A stretch of DNA of 24,709 nucleotides from an uncultured Roseateles sp. (GCA_946886855.1 CAMPJJ010000087.1:1-24709); one strand, 5' to 3'. Positions 5,847-13,913 are shown, counted from the stretch's first letter. Numbers and translations: made by a program. The notes: generated by a model from the letters alone, not told the origin.

Positions 5847-7724
5847 ATGGCTGTCCTCTCCCTCTCCAACGCCCACCTCGCTTTCGGCCACGTGCCGCTG
5901 CTCGACGGCGCCAATTTCTCCCTCGAAACCGGCGACCGCGTCGGCCTGATCGGCCGCAACGGGACCGGCAAGTCCTCGATGCTCAAGGTCCTCGCGGGCA
6001 TCGAGAAGCTCGACGACGGGCTGCTGCAGCTCGAAAAGGGCCTCACCAGCGTCTACGTGCCGCAGGAACCCGAGCTTCGCCCCGAGGCCACGATCTTCGA
6101 CGTCGTCAGCGAAGGCGTCGCCGAGGCCAAGGCGCTGCGCGAGCGCTACGAGGCGCACGACGAGAACGACGACCTCGGCTGGGTGCAGGAGCGCATCGAG
6201 CAGATCGGCGCCTGGAACTGGGAGCAGCGCGTCGACGAGACGCTGCACCGCCTGGACCTGGACGGCGGACGCAAGATCGGCGAACTCTCCGGCGGCCTGA
6301 AGAAGCGCGTCGCGCTGGCCCGCGCGCTGGTCGCGCAGCCGGACGTGCTGCTGCTCGACGAACCGACCAACCACCTGGACCTGGACGCGATCCGCTGGCT
6401 GGAAGAGCTGCTGAACGGCTTCAAGGGCTCGCTGCTGCTGATCACCCACGATCGCGCCTTCCTGGACAACGTCGCCAACCGCATCGTCGAGCTCGACCGC
6501 GGCCAGCTGCGCGGCTATCCCGGCAACTTCGCCGCCTTCCAGGCCGCCAAGGCCTACGAGCTGGAGAACGAGGCGCTGGCCAACGCCCGCTTCGACAAGC
6601 TGCTGGCGCAGGAGGAGGTCTGGATCCGCAAGGGTGTCGAGGCGCGTCGCACCCGCAGCGTCGCCCGCGTGCAGCGGCTGCACGAGATGCGCAACGAACG
6701 CCAGTCGCGCCGCGACGTGCAGGGCAAGGTGCGGCTGGACGTCGCCACCGGCGACTCCAGCGGCAAGATCGTGGCGGAGCTGGAGGGCGTCTCCAAGCGC
6801 TTCGGCGACCGCGTGATCGTCGACGGCTTCACCGGCACCATCCTGCGCGGCGACAAGGTCGGCCTGATCGGCCCGAACGGCGCGGGCAAGACGACGCTGC
6901 TGAAGATGATCCTCGGCGAGCTGCCGCCCGACAGCGGCGCGGTGCGCCTGGGCACGAAGATGTCGGTCGCCTACTTCGACCAGATGCGCGACGCGCTCAA
7001 CCTCAACGCGACGCTGGCCGACACGATCAGCCCGGGCAGCGAGTGGATCGAGATCGGCAACCAGCGCAAGCACGTCAAGAGCTACCTGAGCGATTTCCTG
7101 TTCTCGCCCGCGCGGGCGGAATCGCCGGTGTCCAGCCTGTCCGGCGGCGAGCGCAACCGGCTGCTGCTGGCCCGCCTGTTCGCGCGACCGGCCAACGTGC
7201 TGGTGCTGGACGAACCGACCAACGACCTGGACATCGAGACGCTGGAGCTGCTCGAGGAACTGCTGGCCGAGTACGACGGCACCGTGTTCCTGGTCAGCCA
7301 TGACCGGCGCTTCCTGGACAACGTCGTGACCTCGACCATCGTCAGCGAAGGCGGCGGCAAGTGGCGCGAGTACGAAGGCGACATCGAGGACTGGCTGCAG
7401 CAGTCGCAGCGCGCAGCGGAGATCAAGGCGCGCCAGGCCCCGGCCGCCGCGCCCACGCCGGCACCTGTCCCGGCGCCCGCGCCCGCGCCGGTCGTCGCCA
7501 CGAAGCGCAAGCTCAGCTACAAGGAACAGCGCGAGCTGGACGAGATCCCGAAGCAGATCGGCGCGCTCGAGACCGAACAGAAGCACCTGCAGGCGCTGCT
7601 CAACAGCACGGAGCTGTACCAGCAGGGCGCCGGACGCATCACCGAAGTCACCAACCGCGCCGCCGAGATCGACGACGAGCTGCTGACGCTGATGACGCGC
7701 TGGGAAGAGCTCGACGGGAAGTGA
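5847..7724 (+). CDS. uup: ABC-F family ATPase Uup
   Basis: A 625-residue soluble ABC-F protein with two ATP-binding cassettes and no membrane segments; family members act on the ribosome, and Uup is linked to translation and to reduced transposon excision and replication-related stability. Cassette 1: Walker A GRNGTGKS (36-43), signature LSGGLKKRVALARAL, Walker B VLLLDEPTNHLD. Cassette 2: Walker A GPNGAGKT, signature LSGGERNRLLLARL, Walker B VLVLDEPTNDLD. A Pro-Ala linker (APTPAPVPAPAPAP) leads to a C-terminal coiled-coil domain (KRKLSYKEQRELDEIPKQI to the end), the DNA/RNA-binding tail that marks Uup rather than EttA or YheS. Length is normal for Uup. The start at 5847 lacks a Shine-Dalgarno. 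It is likely a single-gene unit, with a convergent hydratase gene downstream. Confidence 0.93.
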   Translation: MAVLSLSNAHLAFGHVPLLDGANFSLETGDRVGLIGRNGTGKSSMLKVLAGIEKLDDGLLQLEKGLTSVYVPQEPELRPEATIFDVVSEGVAEAKALRERYEAHDENDDLGWVQERIEQIGAWNWEQRVDETLHRLDLDGGRKIGELSGGLKKRVALARALVAQPDVLLLDEPTNHLDLDAIRWLEELLNGFKGSLLLITHDRAFLDNVANRIVELDRGQLRGYPGNFAAFQAAKAYELENEALANARFDKLLAQEEVWIRKGVEARRTRSVARVQRLHEMRNERQSRRDVQGKVRLDVATGDSSGKIVAELEGVSKRFGDRVIVDGFTGTILRGDKVGLIGPNGAGKTTLLKMILGELPPDSGAVRLGTKMSVAYFDQMRDALNLNATLADTISPGSEWIEIGNQRKHVKSYLSDFLFSPARAESPVSSLSGGERNRLLLARLFARPANVLVLDEPTNDLDIETLELLEELLAEYDGTVFLVSHDRRFLDNVVTSTIVSEGGGKWREYEGDIEDWLQQSQRAAEIKARQAPAAAPTPAPVPAPAPAPVVATKRKLSYKEQRELDEIPKQIGALETEQKHLQALLNSTELYQQGAGRITEVTNRAAEIDDELLTLMTRWEELDGK

Positions 7725-7732
7725 TCGTCAGG

Positions 7733-7763
7733 CCGGCTGCCAGCACCGACGCCCTGGCGCCGG
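7733..7763. terminator. Possible bidirectional terminator hairpin
   Basis: CCGGC (7733-7737) pairs with GCCGG (7759-7763), and inside it CCAG (7740-7743) pairs with CTGG (7754-7757), in the 56-bp gap between convergent uup and the hydratase gene. No U-tract follows, so the role is inferred from position. Confidence 0.3.
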
Positions 7764-7780
7764 TTGCAGGACGCTGATCC

Positions 7781-8566
7781 TCAGGCGCGGACGGTCAGGT
7801 CGCCCAGGCCTTCGTAGCGGGCGGTGACCGTCGCGCCCTTGGCGAGCTTCGTGGCCACGCGCCACGAGCCCGTCGTGACGACGCTGCCCGCCGGCACCGT
7901 CAGTCCGCCGCGCGTCGCGATCTGCAACCAGCCGGCGACGACCCAGGCCGGGTCGTTCAGGCCGTGGCCGCCGACGCCGCCCAGGGGCGTTTGACCCTCG
8001 ACGATCAGCTCGCAGGGCTGGTTCGCCCAGTCGTGGCCGGGCTTCCAGGCCTGCCACGGACCCAGCGCCAGCGCGCCGTGCGTCTGCGCGTCGGCCAGGC
8101 GCAGGGTGTTGTCCGCCCCCAGGCCGCGCTGCCAGCGCGAGCCCAGCCATTCCACCGCGACGCACATCGCGTCGATCAGGTGTTCGGCCTGACCGGGCAC
8201 CAAGGCCGCGGCCATCTCAGGGGTCACGTCTTGACCGAGGCGCAGGGCGATCTCGGCTTCGGCGCCGACCAGCGCGAACTCGCCGAAGTCACCCCCGTTG
8301 CGCAGGCCGCGCACCTCACGCGCGCGTTGCGGCGGCAACGGCGAGCTGCCCAGCGCGCCTTCGCGCGACGAGCCGCCGCACTTCCAGTACTGCGCCCGGC
8401 CCGGCGACAGCCAGTCGAGACGCTTCGCCAATTCGGCCTGCGCCACATAGGCGGCCGCTTCGTCGGGCAGCGACCACGCGGCGTCGTCGAGCAGGGTGTC
8501 GGCGTTCCAGGCCTCGGCGAGCGCGGCACCGAGGTCGATGGGGGAGGGGGAGCGGGGCATCGTCAT
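7781..8566 (-). CDS. 2-keto-4-pentenoate hydratase-like protein (fumarylacetoacetate hydrolase fold)
   Basis: A 261-residue cytoplasmic enzyme of the 2-oxopent-4-enoate / 2-oxohept-3-ene-dioate hydratase branch of the FAH superfamily, which adds water to 2-keto-enoates in meta-cleavage pathways using a divalent metal. The length is normal for the family. Visible family features are YWKCGG (Lys62), the acidic GAEAEIALRL (Glu103, Glu105), Glu139 in VAVEWLGSRW, and the end region VVTTGSWRVATKLAKGATVTARYEGLGDLTVR. No other aromatic-degradation genes surround it, so the true substrate is open; members outside catabolic operons are common. The start is at 8566 or two codons later at 8560, neither with a clear Shine-Dalgarno. 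The frame is open far upstream on this strand, but only because of GC bias. Confidence 0.85.
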   Translation of the reverse strand: MTMPRSPSPIDLGAALAEAWNADTLLDDAAWSLPDEAAAYVAQAELAKRLDWLSPGRAQYWKCGGSSREGALGSSPLPPQRAREVRGLRNGGDFGEFALVGAEAEIALRLGQDVTPEMAAALVPGQAEHLIDAMCVAVEWLGSRWQRGLGADNTLRLADAQTHGALALGPWQAWKPGHDWANQPCELIVEGQTPLGGVGGHGLNDPAWVVAGWLQIATRGGLTVPAGSVVTTGSWRVATKLAKGATVTARYEGLGDLTVRA

Positions 8567-8634
8567 GAGCGCGGATCTTAGGCGCGTCGACGGGCGCGGC
8601 TGCCGAACCTCGCAGCGCACATGACAACTCAGCC

Positions 8635-8682
8635 GGCGCTTGCATCGCGCTTGGATCGCGCTTGCATCGCGCTTGCATCGCT
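8635..8682. repeat. 11-bp direct-repeat array (TGCATCGCGCT x about 4)
   Basis: TGCATCGCGCT repeats at 8641-8651, 8652-8662 (one mismatch, TGGATC), 8663-8673 and 8674-8682 (last copy short), with a partial GGCGCT in front. It lies in the 174-bp divergent gap between the hydratase gene and the unrecognised 574-residue gene. The 11-bp period is close to one DNA helical turn, so all copies face the same side; this fits an operator array but is equally explained by slippage. Confidence 0.85.
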
Positions 8683-8740
8683 GACCTCTGCCTGGTGACT
8701 GGCGTCCTTCCCCCCCTTGCTCCCTCTTCTGGAACCCCAC

Positions 8741-10465
8741 ATGCTCAACCCCTTGACCGCTCCCGGTGCATCGCTCTCGACGGCTTTCGCGGGCATGGCG
8801 ATCGAAGGCGCTTCGGCGGCGACCGCCGCGACCGCGACCGCACTGGAGCCTCCGCCGACGGAAACTGGCGGGTCCGATCCCCTGCGCCTTCTTTTCGCCG
8901 AGCGGGTGGCGACGGTGCCGCGCACGTTCGAGTTCCCGACCACCCTGGTGCTGCAGCAGGCACGCCCGAAATTCAAACTGCCGAGGCACGTCGAGGTGCT
9001 GGATGCCAGCACGCTGAGGAGCCGCGAGCGGCTGCTCGAGGACCTCGTCCTGCCTGACGCCCGCGCACCGTTCTCGCGCTATCGATTCGGCATGCTGTGC
9101 CTGGCGATCTCGCTGCTTCCTTCGATGCGGCACGGCTGCGCCGGGCGGCCATGCGTCTGCGACACCGAGTCGGCATGGCGGGGACCGAAGGCTGGCATGG
9201 CGGTTCGCATCGCCGGCTTGCTGGGGAATTGGATGTCGAGCGCCGGGAACCCGCTCGTTGCCGCCTATCGCGAACTTTCGAGCCGGCAGAGAAGCGAGGT
9301 CTGGCCGTGGATCACCGCAGTCGGCACGCTGCCGGTGAAGGACGCCGGGCAGTGGCGGACCATGAGGCGTCTGAGGGACATCGATCCGCCGAGCCCCGGT
9401 GACCTCGACTTGCCGCCGGCCTTGAGCATGCCCGACGATGCCGAGTCCCCGGCTCCCAGGACGACGCCGACGGCGTGGAGCGTGTTGGCGCCGATCGACG
9501 ACCTCAAGCCCAGGACGTGGTCTCAGGCCTGGCAGGAGGCGCTGGCGGCGTTGGAGGTCATCGCCGCCGACGATGCCCGCCGCAGCGGCAGCCCGGTGCC
9601 CATCGAGGAGGGCGGACAGTGGGCCCAGGCGCTGCACAAGGCAGGGCGGCACGCATCCGGGCGCCTGTGGCACTTGCTGGAGGTCGATCCCCCCGGCTTC
9701 GTGGACCGATGTCGTGCGCTGGGACTGGCTGAGTTGGACCGGGTGCTGAGCGCGACCGCTCGTGCCGCACTCGGCGGCCGCGCCACGCCGGCGATGTCCG
9801 ACGCGATCTTGGAGGTCAGCGCCGTGGCGTCCATGCGTGGTCTTCCGGAATGGGTCACCTGGTTCCGGCTGTATCGGCTGCAGCGACAGGGGCTCGCCGG
9901 CATCGCGTTGGACCCGGGGGCGGCGTTCTCCGTCGATCAATGGGTCTGGGCCAAGAACGACATGGCGACGCTCTTGCGGCGCGAGCCGGACCCCGCCTTT
10001 GCGATGCCGGCTGGCGCGGAGGATGCCCCTCGGATCGACGCCTGCCGGCGCCTGGGCGCACTGTTGTGGGGATGGATGGAGAGCGCCCCGAAGAACATGG
10101 CGTCGGCCTGCAGGAACGTGGAACGTGATCGGCTCGAATCGTTCCTGGTCTTCCTGATGCTCGGCGCGGCGGCTGACGCCTTCGCCGACGAGGGCTCGGC
10201 GGTCATCGCGACGGCGGACCGGCTGATCGGGATCGCGCAGGCCCGGGAGGTGTCCGCGCCCGAACTGGCCAGGCTGCTTCATCGCACGGAAGGCCGTGAG
10301 GAGGATGGGACGGCACGGTTCCGCCGTGATGAGACCCTGGACTGGGACCGGAGGTTCTGGGCCAAGACCTTCGCGTTCCGCCGCCTGGCGCAGGGCCTGG
10401 GCGTCGCCCGTTTCATCGAGGGCTTCCATCCTGAGGGCCCGGCGGGGGATCACGTCCCGTCGTGA
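8741..10465 (+). CDS. Unrecognised 574-residue protein
   Basis: I do not recognise this protein. It starts at the ATG at 8741; an upstream in-frame TTG (8717) has nothing to support it. Residues 1-45 are Ala/Ser/Thr/Pro-rich and almost uncharged. The rest is mostly helix-forming, Trp- and Leu-rich segments (WSQAWQEALAALEVIAADDA, CRRLGALLWGWMESAPKN, FWAKTFAFRRLAQGLGVARF). A Cys cluster (HGCAGRPCVCD) sits near residue 142. There is no signal peptide; only short hydrophobic stretches (MLCLAISLL, FLVFLMLGAAADAF), so probably a soluble protein. Third-position GC looks lower than in neighbouring genes, hinting at accessory origin. Neighbours (hydratase, lipoprotein) give no functional link. An uncharged S/T/A/P N-terminus is also seen in type III effectors, but no secretion genes or hrp-type box are visible, so I assign no function. 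Confidence 0.75.
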   Translation: MLNPLTAPGASLSTAFAGMAIEGASAATAATATALEPPPTETGGSDPLRLLFAERVATVPRTFEFPTTLVLQQARPKFKLPRHVEVLDASTLRSRERLLEDLVLPDARAPFSRYRFGMLCLAISLLPSMRHGCAGRPCVCDTESAWRGPKAGMAVRIAGLLGNWMSSAGNPLVAAYRELSSRQRSEVWPWITAVGTLPVKDAGQWRTMRRLRDIDPPSPGDLDLPPALSMPDDAESPAPRTTPTAWSVLAPIDDLKPRTWSQAWQEALAALEVIAADDARRSGSPVPIEEGGQWAQALHKAGRHASGRLWHLLEVDPPGFVDRCRALGLAELDRVLSATARAALGGRATPAMSDAILEVSAVASMRGLPEWVTWFRLYRLQRQGLAGIALDPGAAFSVDQWVWAKNDMATLLRREPDPAFAMPAGAEDAPRIDACRRLGALLWGWMESAPKNMASACRNVERDRLESFLVFLMLGAAADAFADEGSAVIATADRLIGIAQAREVSAPELARLLHRTEGREEDGTARFRRDETLDWDRRFWAKTFAFRRLAQGLGVARFIEGFHPEGPAGDHVPS

Positions 10466-10594
10466 GGCCTGGCGCGCGGCGCTGGGGCTAGGGATCGTCA
10501 TGACCCCGGATCCTGCACGCCGTCGATAGGATGCCTCGCGACAACAACGAACACGCCGTCCGCGCGATGCGGGCGCGCCCAGGGAGGTTCCCCG

Positions 10595-11059
10595 ATGACG
10601 ATCCGCTCCTCATTCGCGGCTGGCGCCGGTGCGCTCGCGCTGGCGGCGCTGCTCGGCGCCTGCGCAACGAAGCCGCTCAACCCGTTCGGCCGGCCCTACG
10701 ACGAGGAGAACGTGCTCAAGCCCGGCGCCATCGGCGGCTGCAAGGGGCCGCACGATGTGGCGCCTTATCTCGAGTTCGGCAGCGAAACGCTGTATCCGGC
10801 GACCCATCTGATGAACGGGAACGTCGCGAAGGTCGTGGTGCTGTTCAAGGTCGACGAGCAAGGGCGTGTCGAGCCGATGACCGTCGCCGAAGGCCCCAAC
10901 CGGACCTTCATCACCCACGTTCATGTCGCGATGCAGGATTGGCGGGTACGGCCCGCCACGCTGCGCGGTCAGCCGGTCGCCGTGATCTGCACCCGGCGGC
11001 AGGGCTACCGGTTGATCGGTCCCTGGGCGCCGATCCCGGAGGAGGGCGATCGCCAATGA
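10595..11059 (+). CDS. Lipoprotein with TonB C-terminal-like domain
   Basis: A 154-residue predicted lipoprotein. A signal peptide is followed by a lipobox LGAC (residues 20-23), with Cys23 the lipidation site. The following residues are KP rather than an Asp, so sorting to the outer membrane is expected. Residues about 70-135 (GNVAKVVVLFKVDEQGRVEP, then FITHVHVAMQDWRVRPATLRGQPV) resemble the TonB C-terminal/energy-transducer fold, including the typical VxFxVDxxGRV strand and the W-RPA strand. It lacks the N-terminal membrane helix and proline-rich spacer of true TonB, so it probably does not transduce energy. A strong AGGGAGG lies 7 nt before the ATG. It converges with the MocR gene 15 nt downstream. 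Specific role unknown. Confidence 0.85.
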   Translation: MTIRSSFAAGAGALALAALLGACATKPLNPFGRPYDEENVLKPGAIGGCKGPHDVAPYLEFGSETLYPATHLMNGNVAKVVVLFKVDEQGRVEPMTVAEGPNRTFITHVHVAMQDWRVRPATLRGQPVAVICTRRQGYRLIGPWAPIPEEGDRQ

Positions 11060-11062
11060 TCC

Positions 11063-11087
11063 GCCGGCGCCGGCTCAGCGCCTGAGC
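11063..11087. terminator. Possible bidirectional terminator, two palindromes
   Basis: A 12-bp self-complementary GCCGGCGCCGGC (11063-11074) abuts a 6-bp stem GCTCAG/CTGAGC (11073-11078, 11082-11087) that covers the stop codon of the leftward MocR gene. It fills the gap between convergent genes. No U-tract, so the function is inferred. Confidence 0.4.
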
Positions 11088-12544
11088 GCCTCCCGCGCCC
11101 GCTCCAGCGCGTGCCAGAACTTCGGATCCTGCGAGGTCGCGAAGTTGATGCGCATCAGCGTGCCCGGCGTGCGCGTCGGGCTGAACAGGATCCCGGGTGC
11201 GATCAGCCAGCCCTGGTCCATCATCGCCGGCCCGAGCCGCTCGGTGTCGACGCCCACGTCGACCCAGCCGAACAGCCCCGCCGGCACCGCCGCGAAGCGG
11301 CAACCCGCGTCCTCGGCCAACCGCACGCAGCGCTGCCGCGCCGACGCCAGTCGCGCCGCGATCCGCTCGGCATGCTTGCGCAGCAGGCCTTGCTCGAGGC
11401 ACAAGGCGACCGCCCGGTCCATCAACGGACTGGTGGTCAGCGAGGCCAGCAGCTTCAGGTCGGTCAGGCGCGCCATGCGGTCGGGGCTCGCCGCGACGAA
11501 GCCGACCCGCCACGCCGGCGACAGCATCTTCGAGAAACCCGAGACGTAGATCGTGCGCCGCAACTGGTCGAGCGCCGCCAGGCGCGGCGCGTGGTTCGGC
11601 GCGAACAGCGCGTAGGTGTCGTCCTCGACGATCAGCAGGTCGTGCTCGTGCGCCAGCTGCAGCACCTGGTGCGCATGCGCCAGGTCCAACGTCGCGCCGG
11701 TCGGGTTGTGCAGCACCGAGACCGTCACGTACATGCGCGGCCGGTGCTCCTCGATCAGCCGGCGCATCACCGCGATGTCCGGCCCGTGCGCGCCGCGCGG
11801 CACCGGCAGCAGCCGCATGCCGGCCTGCGACAGGCGCGCGTACTCGATCGCCCAGCCCGGGTCGTCCACCAGCACGGCGTCGCCCGGCTCCAGGAAGGCC
11901 CGCGTGATCAGGTCCAGCCCGTGCGTCGCGCCGACGGTGCTCATGATCTGGTCCGGCGCGGCCTGCACCGCGATGTCCAGCAGGCGCCGCGACAGCGCGC
12001 GCCGCAGGCGTTCGTCGCCGAGCGGCTCGCCGTAGCCGGACAGCAGCGCGTCGTCCGCGTTCGTCGCCAGCCGGCGCAACGTGGACTGCAGCAGGCCCAG
12101 GTCCAGCCATTCCGCCGGCAGCGTGCCCAGCCCCGGCGAACGTCGGGCGTCCGCCTGGAACATGCCGCGGATCAGCGCGCTGGCGTCGACCGGCGGCGGC
12201 AGTGGCGCGGGGGCGACGTCGTGGGCGACCGCCGCCCGGGGCGGCGGGCTGCGGGTTTCGCGAACGAAAAACCCACGCTTCTTGCGCGCTTCCAGCAGGC
12301 CCTGCGCGAGCAGCTGGTCGTAGGCCGCCACGACCGTGTACGGGCTGACGCCGTGGTGGCGCGCGCAGTCCCGCACCGACGGCAGCCGCGCGCCCGGCAG
12401 CAGCAGCCGCTGCTGGATCCGCGCCGCGAAGCGTTGCGCCAGCTGCTGCGCGAGCGGCTGGCTGGCGGTGCGGGAGAGGGCGACCGGCGCGACATTGGCG
12501 CTGTTGGGGGCGCTCATGCTGCCGTGGGCTGTGCTGGTGTCCAT
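11075..12544 (-). CDS. MocR-type GntR/aminotransferase transcriptional regulator
   Basis: About 489 residues from the ATG at 12544 (the ATG at 12517 gives 480 and is an alternative; neither has a Shine-Dalgarno). The N-terminal about 70-residue winged helix of the GntR family is visible as PLAQQLAQRFAARI then GARLPSVRDCARHHGVSPYTVVAAYDQLLAQGLLEARKKRGFFV. After a Pro-rich linker comes a full fold-type I aminotransferase domain (GYGEPLGDERLRRAL, SVLHNPTGATLD, VEDDTYALF) with the PLP lysine in YVSGFSKMLSPAWRVGF. Such proteins use PLP as an effector sensor rather than as catalysts. It is divergent from an aminotransferase gene, the classic MocR target arrangement, and their shared region holds three TGGTC direct repeats. 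The effector is unknown; an amino acid or vitamin B6 vitamer is likely. Confidence 0.9.
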   Translation of the reverse strand: MDTSTAHGSMSAPNSANVAPVALSRTASQPLAQQLAQRFAARIQQRLLLPGARLPSVRDCARHHGVSPYTVVAAYDQLLAQGLLEARKKRGFFVRETRSPPPRAAVAHDVAPAPLPPPVDASALIRGMFQADARRSPGLGTLPAEWLDLGLLQSTLRRLATNADDALLSGYGEPLGDERLRRALSRRLLDIAVQAAPDQIMSTVGATHGLDLITRAFLEPGDAVLVDDPGWAIEYARLSQAGMRLLPVPRGAHGPDIAVMRRLIEEHRPRMYVTVSVLHNPTGATLDLAHAHQVLQLAHEHDLLIVEDDTYALFAPNHAPRLAALDQLRRTIYVSGFSKMLSPAWRVGFVAASPDRMARLTDLKLLASLTTSPLMDRAVALCLEQGLLRKHAERIAARLASARQRCVRLAEDAGCRFAAVPAGLFGWVDVGVDTERLGPAMMDQGWLIAPGILFSPTRTPGTLMRINFATSQDPKFWHALERAREALRR

Positions 12545-12574
12545 GCCGATACAGATCATGCGGTGGTATGGCGC

Positions 12575-12580
12575 AGTGTA
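12575..12580 (-). promoter_or_regulatory. -10-like box of the MocR gene
   Basis: TACACT reading leftward (AGTGTA on the plus strand), back to back with the aminotransferase promoter at 12581-12610. The expected -35 region falls inside the TGGTC repeats, fitting autoregulation. Confidence 0.4.
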
Positions 12581-12610
12581 TTGGTCCTGTGCTGGTCGAC
12601 CCCTTAGACT
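12581..12610 (+). promoter_or_regulatory. Promoter of the aminotransferase gene with TGGTC repeats
   Basis: -35 TTGGTC (12581-12586), an 18-bp spacer and -10 TAGACT (12605-12610), placing transcription start about 20 nt before the ATG at 12637, with GGAG between. TGGTC repeats directly at 12582, 12593 and 12610, overlapping the -35, the spacer and the end of the -10, as expected for a MocR operator. Confidence 0.5.
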
Positions 12611-12636
12611 GGTCCGCTCAACCGGAGACAACCCCC

Positions 12637-13851
12637 ATGAACCGCAGTCCCTGGACGCAGGCCCGCCGCGCGGCGCGCATGAACCCGTCCATCATCCGAG
12701 AGATCCTGAAGGTCACCGAGAAGCCGGGCATCCTGTCCATGGCCGGCGGCCTGCCCAGCGCGGACACGTTCCCGGTGGAAGCCATCAGGACCGCCTGCGA
12801 CCGCGTGCTGACGCACAACGCGAAGGAAGCGCTGCAGTACGCCGCCAGCGAGGGCTTCGCGCCGCTGCGCGAGTGGGTCGCGGCCAAGGTCGCGACGCTG
12901 GGGATCAACGCCTCGCCGGACCAGGTGCTGATCACCAGCGGGTCGCAGCAGGGCCTGGACCTGGTCGGCAAGCTGCTGTGCGACGCGGGCGCGCCGGTCG
13001 CGGTCGAGACGCCGACCTACCTCGGCGCGCTGCAGGCCTTCACGCCGTACGAGCCGATCTTCGCCAGCCTCGCCAGCGACGACGAGAGCCCGCTGCCGTC
13101 GGCCATCGAGGCCCTGCCGCACGATGCGCCGGGCACGCGCTTCGCGTACCTGCTGCCGAACTACCAGAACCCGACCGGCCGCGTGATGAGCGCCGGGCGC
13201 CGCCAGGCCGTGGTCGCCGCCGCGCGCAAGGCCGGCGTGCCCATCGTCGAGGACAACCCCTACGGCGACCTGTGGTTCGACCAGGCGCCGCCGGCTTCGC
13301 TGAGTTCGCTGTGGCCGGAAGGCAGCCTCTATCTCGGCTCGTTCTCGAAGGTGCTGACGCCGGGATTCCGGCTGGGCTACATCGTCGCGCCGGGCGAGCT
13401 CTACCCGAAGCTGCTGCAGGCCAAGCAGGCCGCCGACCTGCACACGCCGGGCTTCAACCAGCGCGTGGTGCACGAGGTCATCAAGGGCGGCTTCCTGGAC
13501 GAGCACGTGCCCAAGATCCGCGCCCGCTACAAGGCCAACCGCGACGCGATGGCCAAGGCGCTGGAAACGGCGCTGCCGCCCGGCTGCGAGTGGCAGACCC
13601 CGGAAGGCGGCATGTTCTTCTGGATCCGCCTGCCGGAGGGCCTGGACGCGATGGCGCTGCTGCCGCGCGCGGTCGATGCCGGCATCGCCTACGTGCCGGG
13701 TGCCGCGTTCTACGCGCACCAGCCGGACACGCGCACGCTGCGTCTGTCCTTCGTGACGCTGACGCCCGACCTGATCGCCGAAGGCGTCGACAAGCTGGGC
13801 CGCGTGCTGCACGAGGCGCTCGCGCTGGCGACCGCCGAAACGGCCCCCTGA
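12637..13851 (+). CDS. PLP-dependent aminotransferase, class I (2-aminoadipate/aromatic type)
   Basis: A 404-residue cytoplasmic aminotransferase of fold type I, subgroup I-gamma, close in style to LysN/2-aminoadipate and multisubstrate aromatic or branched-chain aminotransferases. Motifs: N-terminal SMAGGLPSADTFP substrate loop, GSQQGLDL phosphate-binding region, Asn in LLPNYQNPTG, VEDNPYGDLWF (Asp-x-x-Tyr), the PLP lysine in GSFSKVLTPGFRLGYI, and the terminal Arg in TLRLSFVT that binds the substrate carboxylate. A GGAG lies 9 nt before the ATG. It is divergent from the MocR regulator, which probably activates or represses it in response to its substrate or to PLP. The exact amino acid is not readable from sequence; transfer of an amino group to or from 2-oxoglutarate is expected. 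Confidence 0.92.
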   Translation: MNRSPWTQARRAARMNPSIIREILKVTEKPGILSMAGGLPSADTFPVEAIRTACDRVLTHNAKEALQYAASEGFAPLREWVAAKVATLGINASPDQVLITSGSQQGLDLVGKLLCDAGAPVAVETPTYLGALQAFTPYEPIFASLASDDESPLPSAIEALPHDAPGTRFAYLLPNYQNPTGRVMSAGRRQAVVAAARKAGVPIVEDNPYGDLWFDQAPPASLSSLWPEGSLYLGSFSKVLTPGFRLGYIVAPGELYPKLLQAKQAADLHTPGFNQRVVHEVIKGGFLDEHVPKIRARYKANRDAMAKALETALPPGCEWQTPEGGMFFWIRLPEGLDAMALLPRAVDAGIAYVPGAAFYAHQPDTRTLRLSFVTLTPDLIAEGVDKLGRVLHEALALATAETAP

Positions 13852-13861
13852 TCGGCTCGCC

Positions 13862-13891
13862 GGCATCGGGGCCCGGACAGGCACCGATGCC
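13862..13891 (+). terminator. Stem-loop after the aminotransferase gene
   Basis: GGCATCGG (13862-13869) pairs perfectly with CCGATGCC (13884-13891), loop 14 nt, starting 10 nt past the stop codon. No U-tract; it could act as a terminator or 3' mRNA stabiliser. Confidence 0.4.
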
Positions 13892-13913
13892 AAGGCGGAC
13901 CTCGACCCCGCCC

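Noticed and set aside
5796..7586. 596-codon frame antisense to uup
   Set aside because: Composition is low complexity and mirrors the uup codons.
8635..8682. Possible CRISPR array
   Set aside because: Units of 11 bp without spacers and no cas genes; it is a simple tandem repeat.
8717..8740. TTG start for the 574-residue gene
   Set aside because: No Shine-Dalgarno and a better ATG eight codons downstream.
8741..8875. Type III secretion signal in the unrecognised protein
   Set aside because: Composition alone is weak evidence; no chaperone, secretion genes or hrp-type box seen in the window.
7781..10501. 906-codon open frame on the minus strand
   Set aside because: Only the last 261 codons are the hydratase. 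The rest is antisense to the 574-residue gene, Arg/Pro-rich and without a family match, an effect of GC bias.
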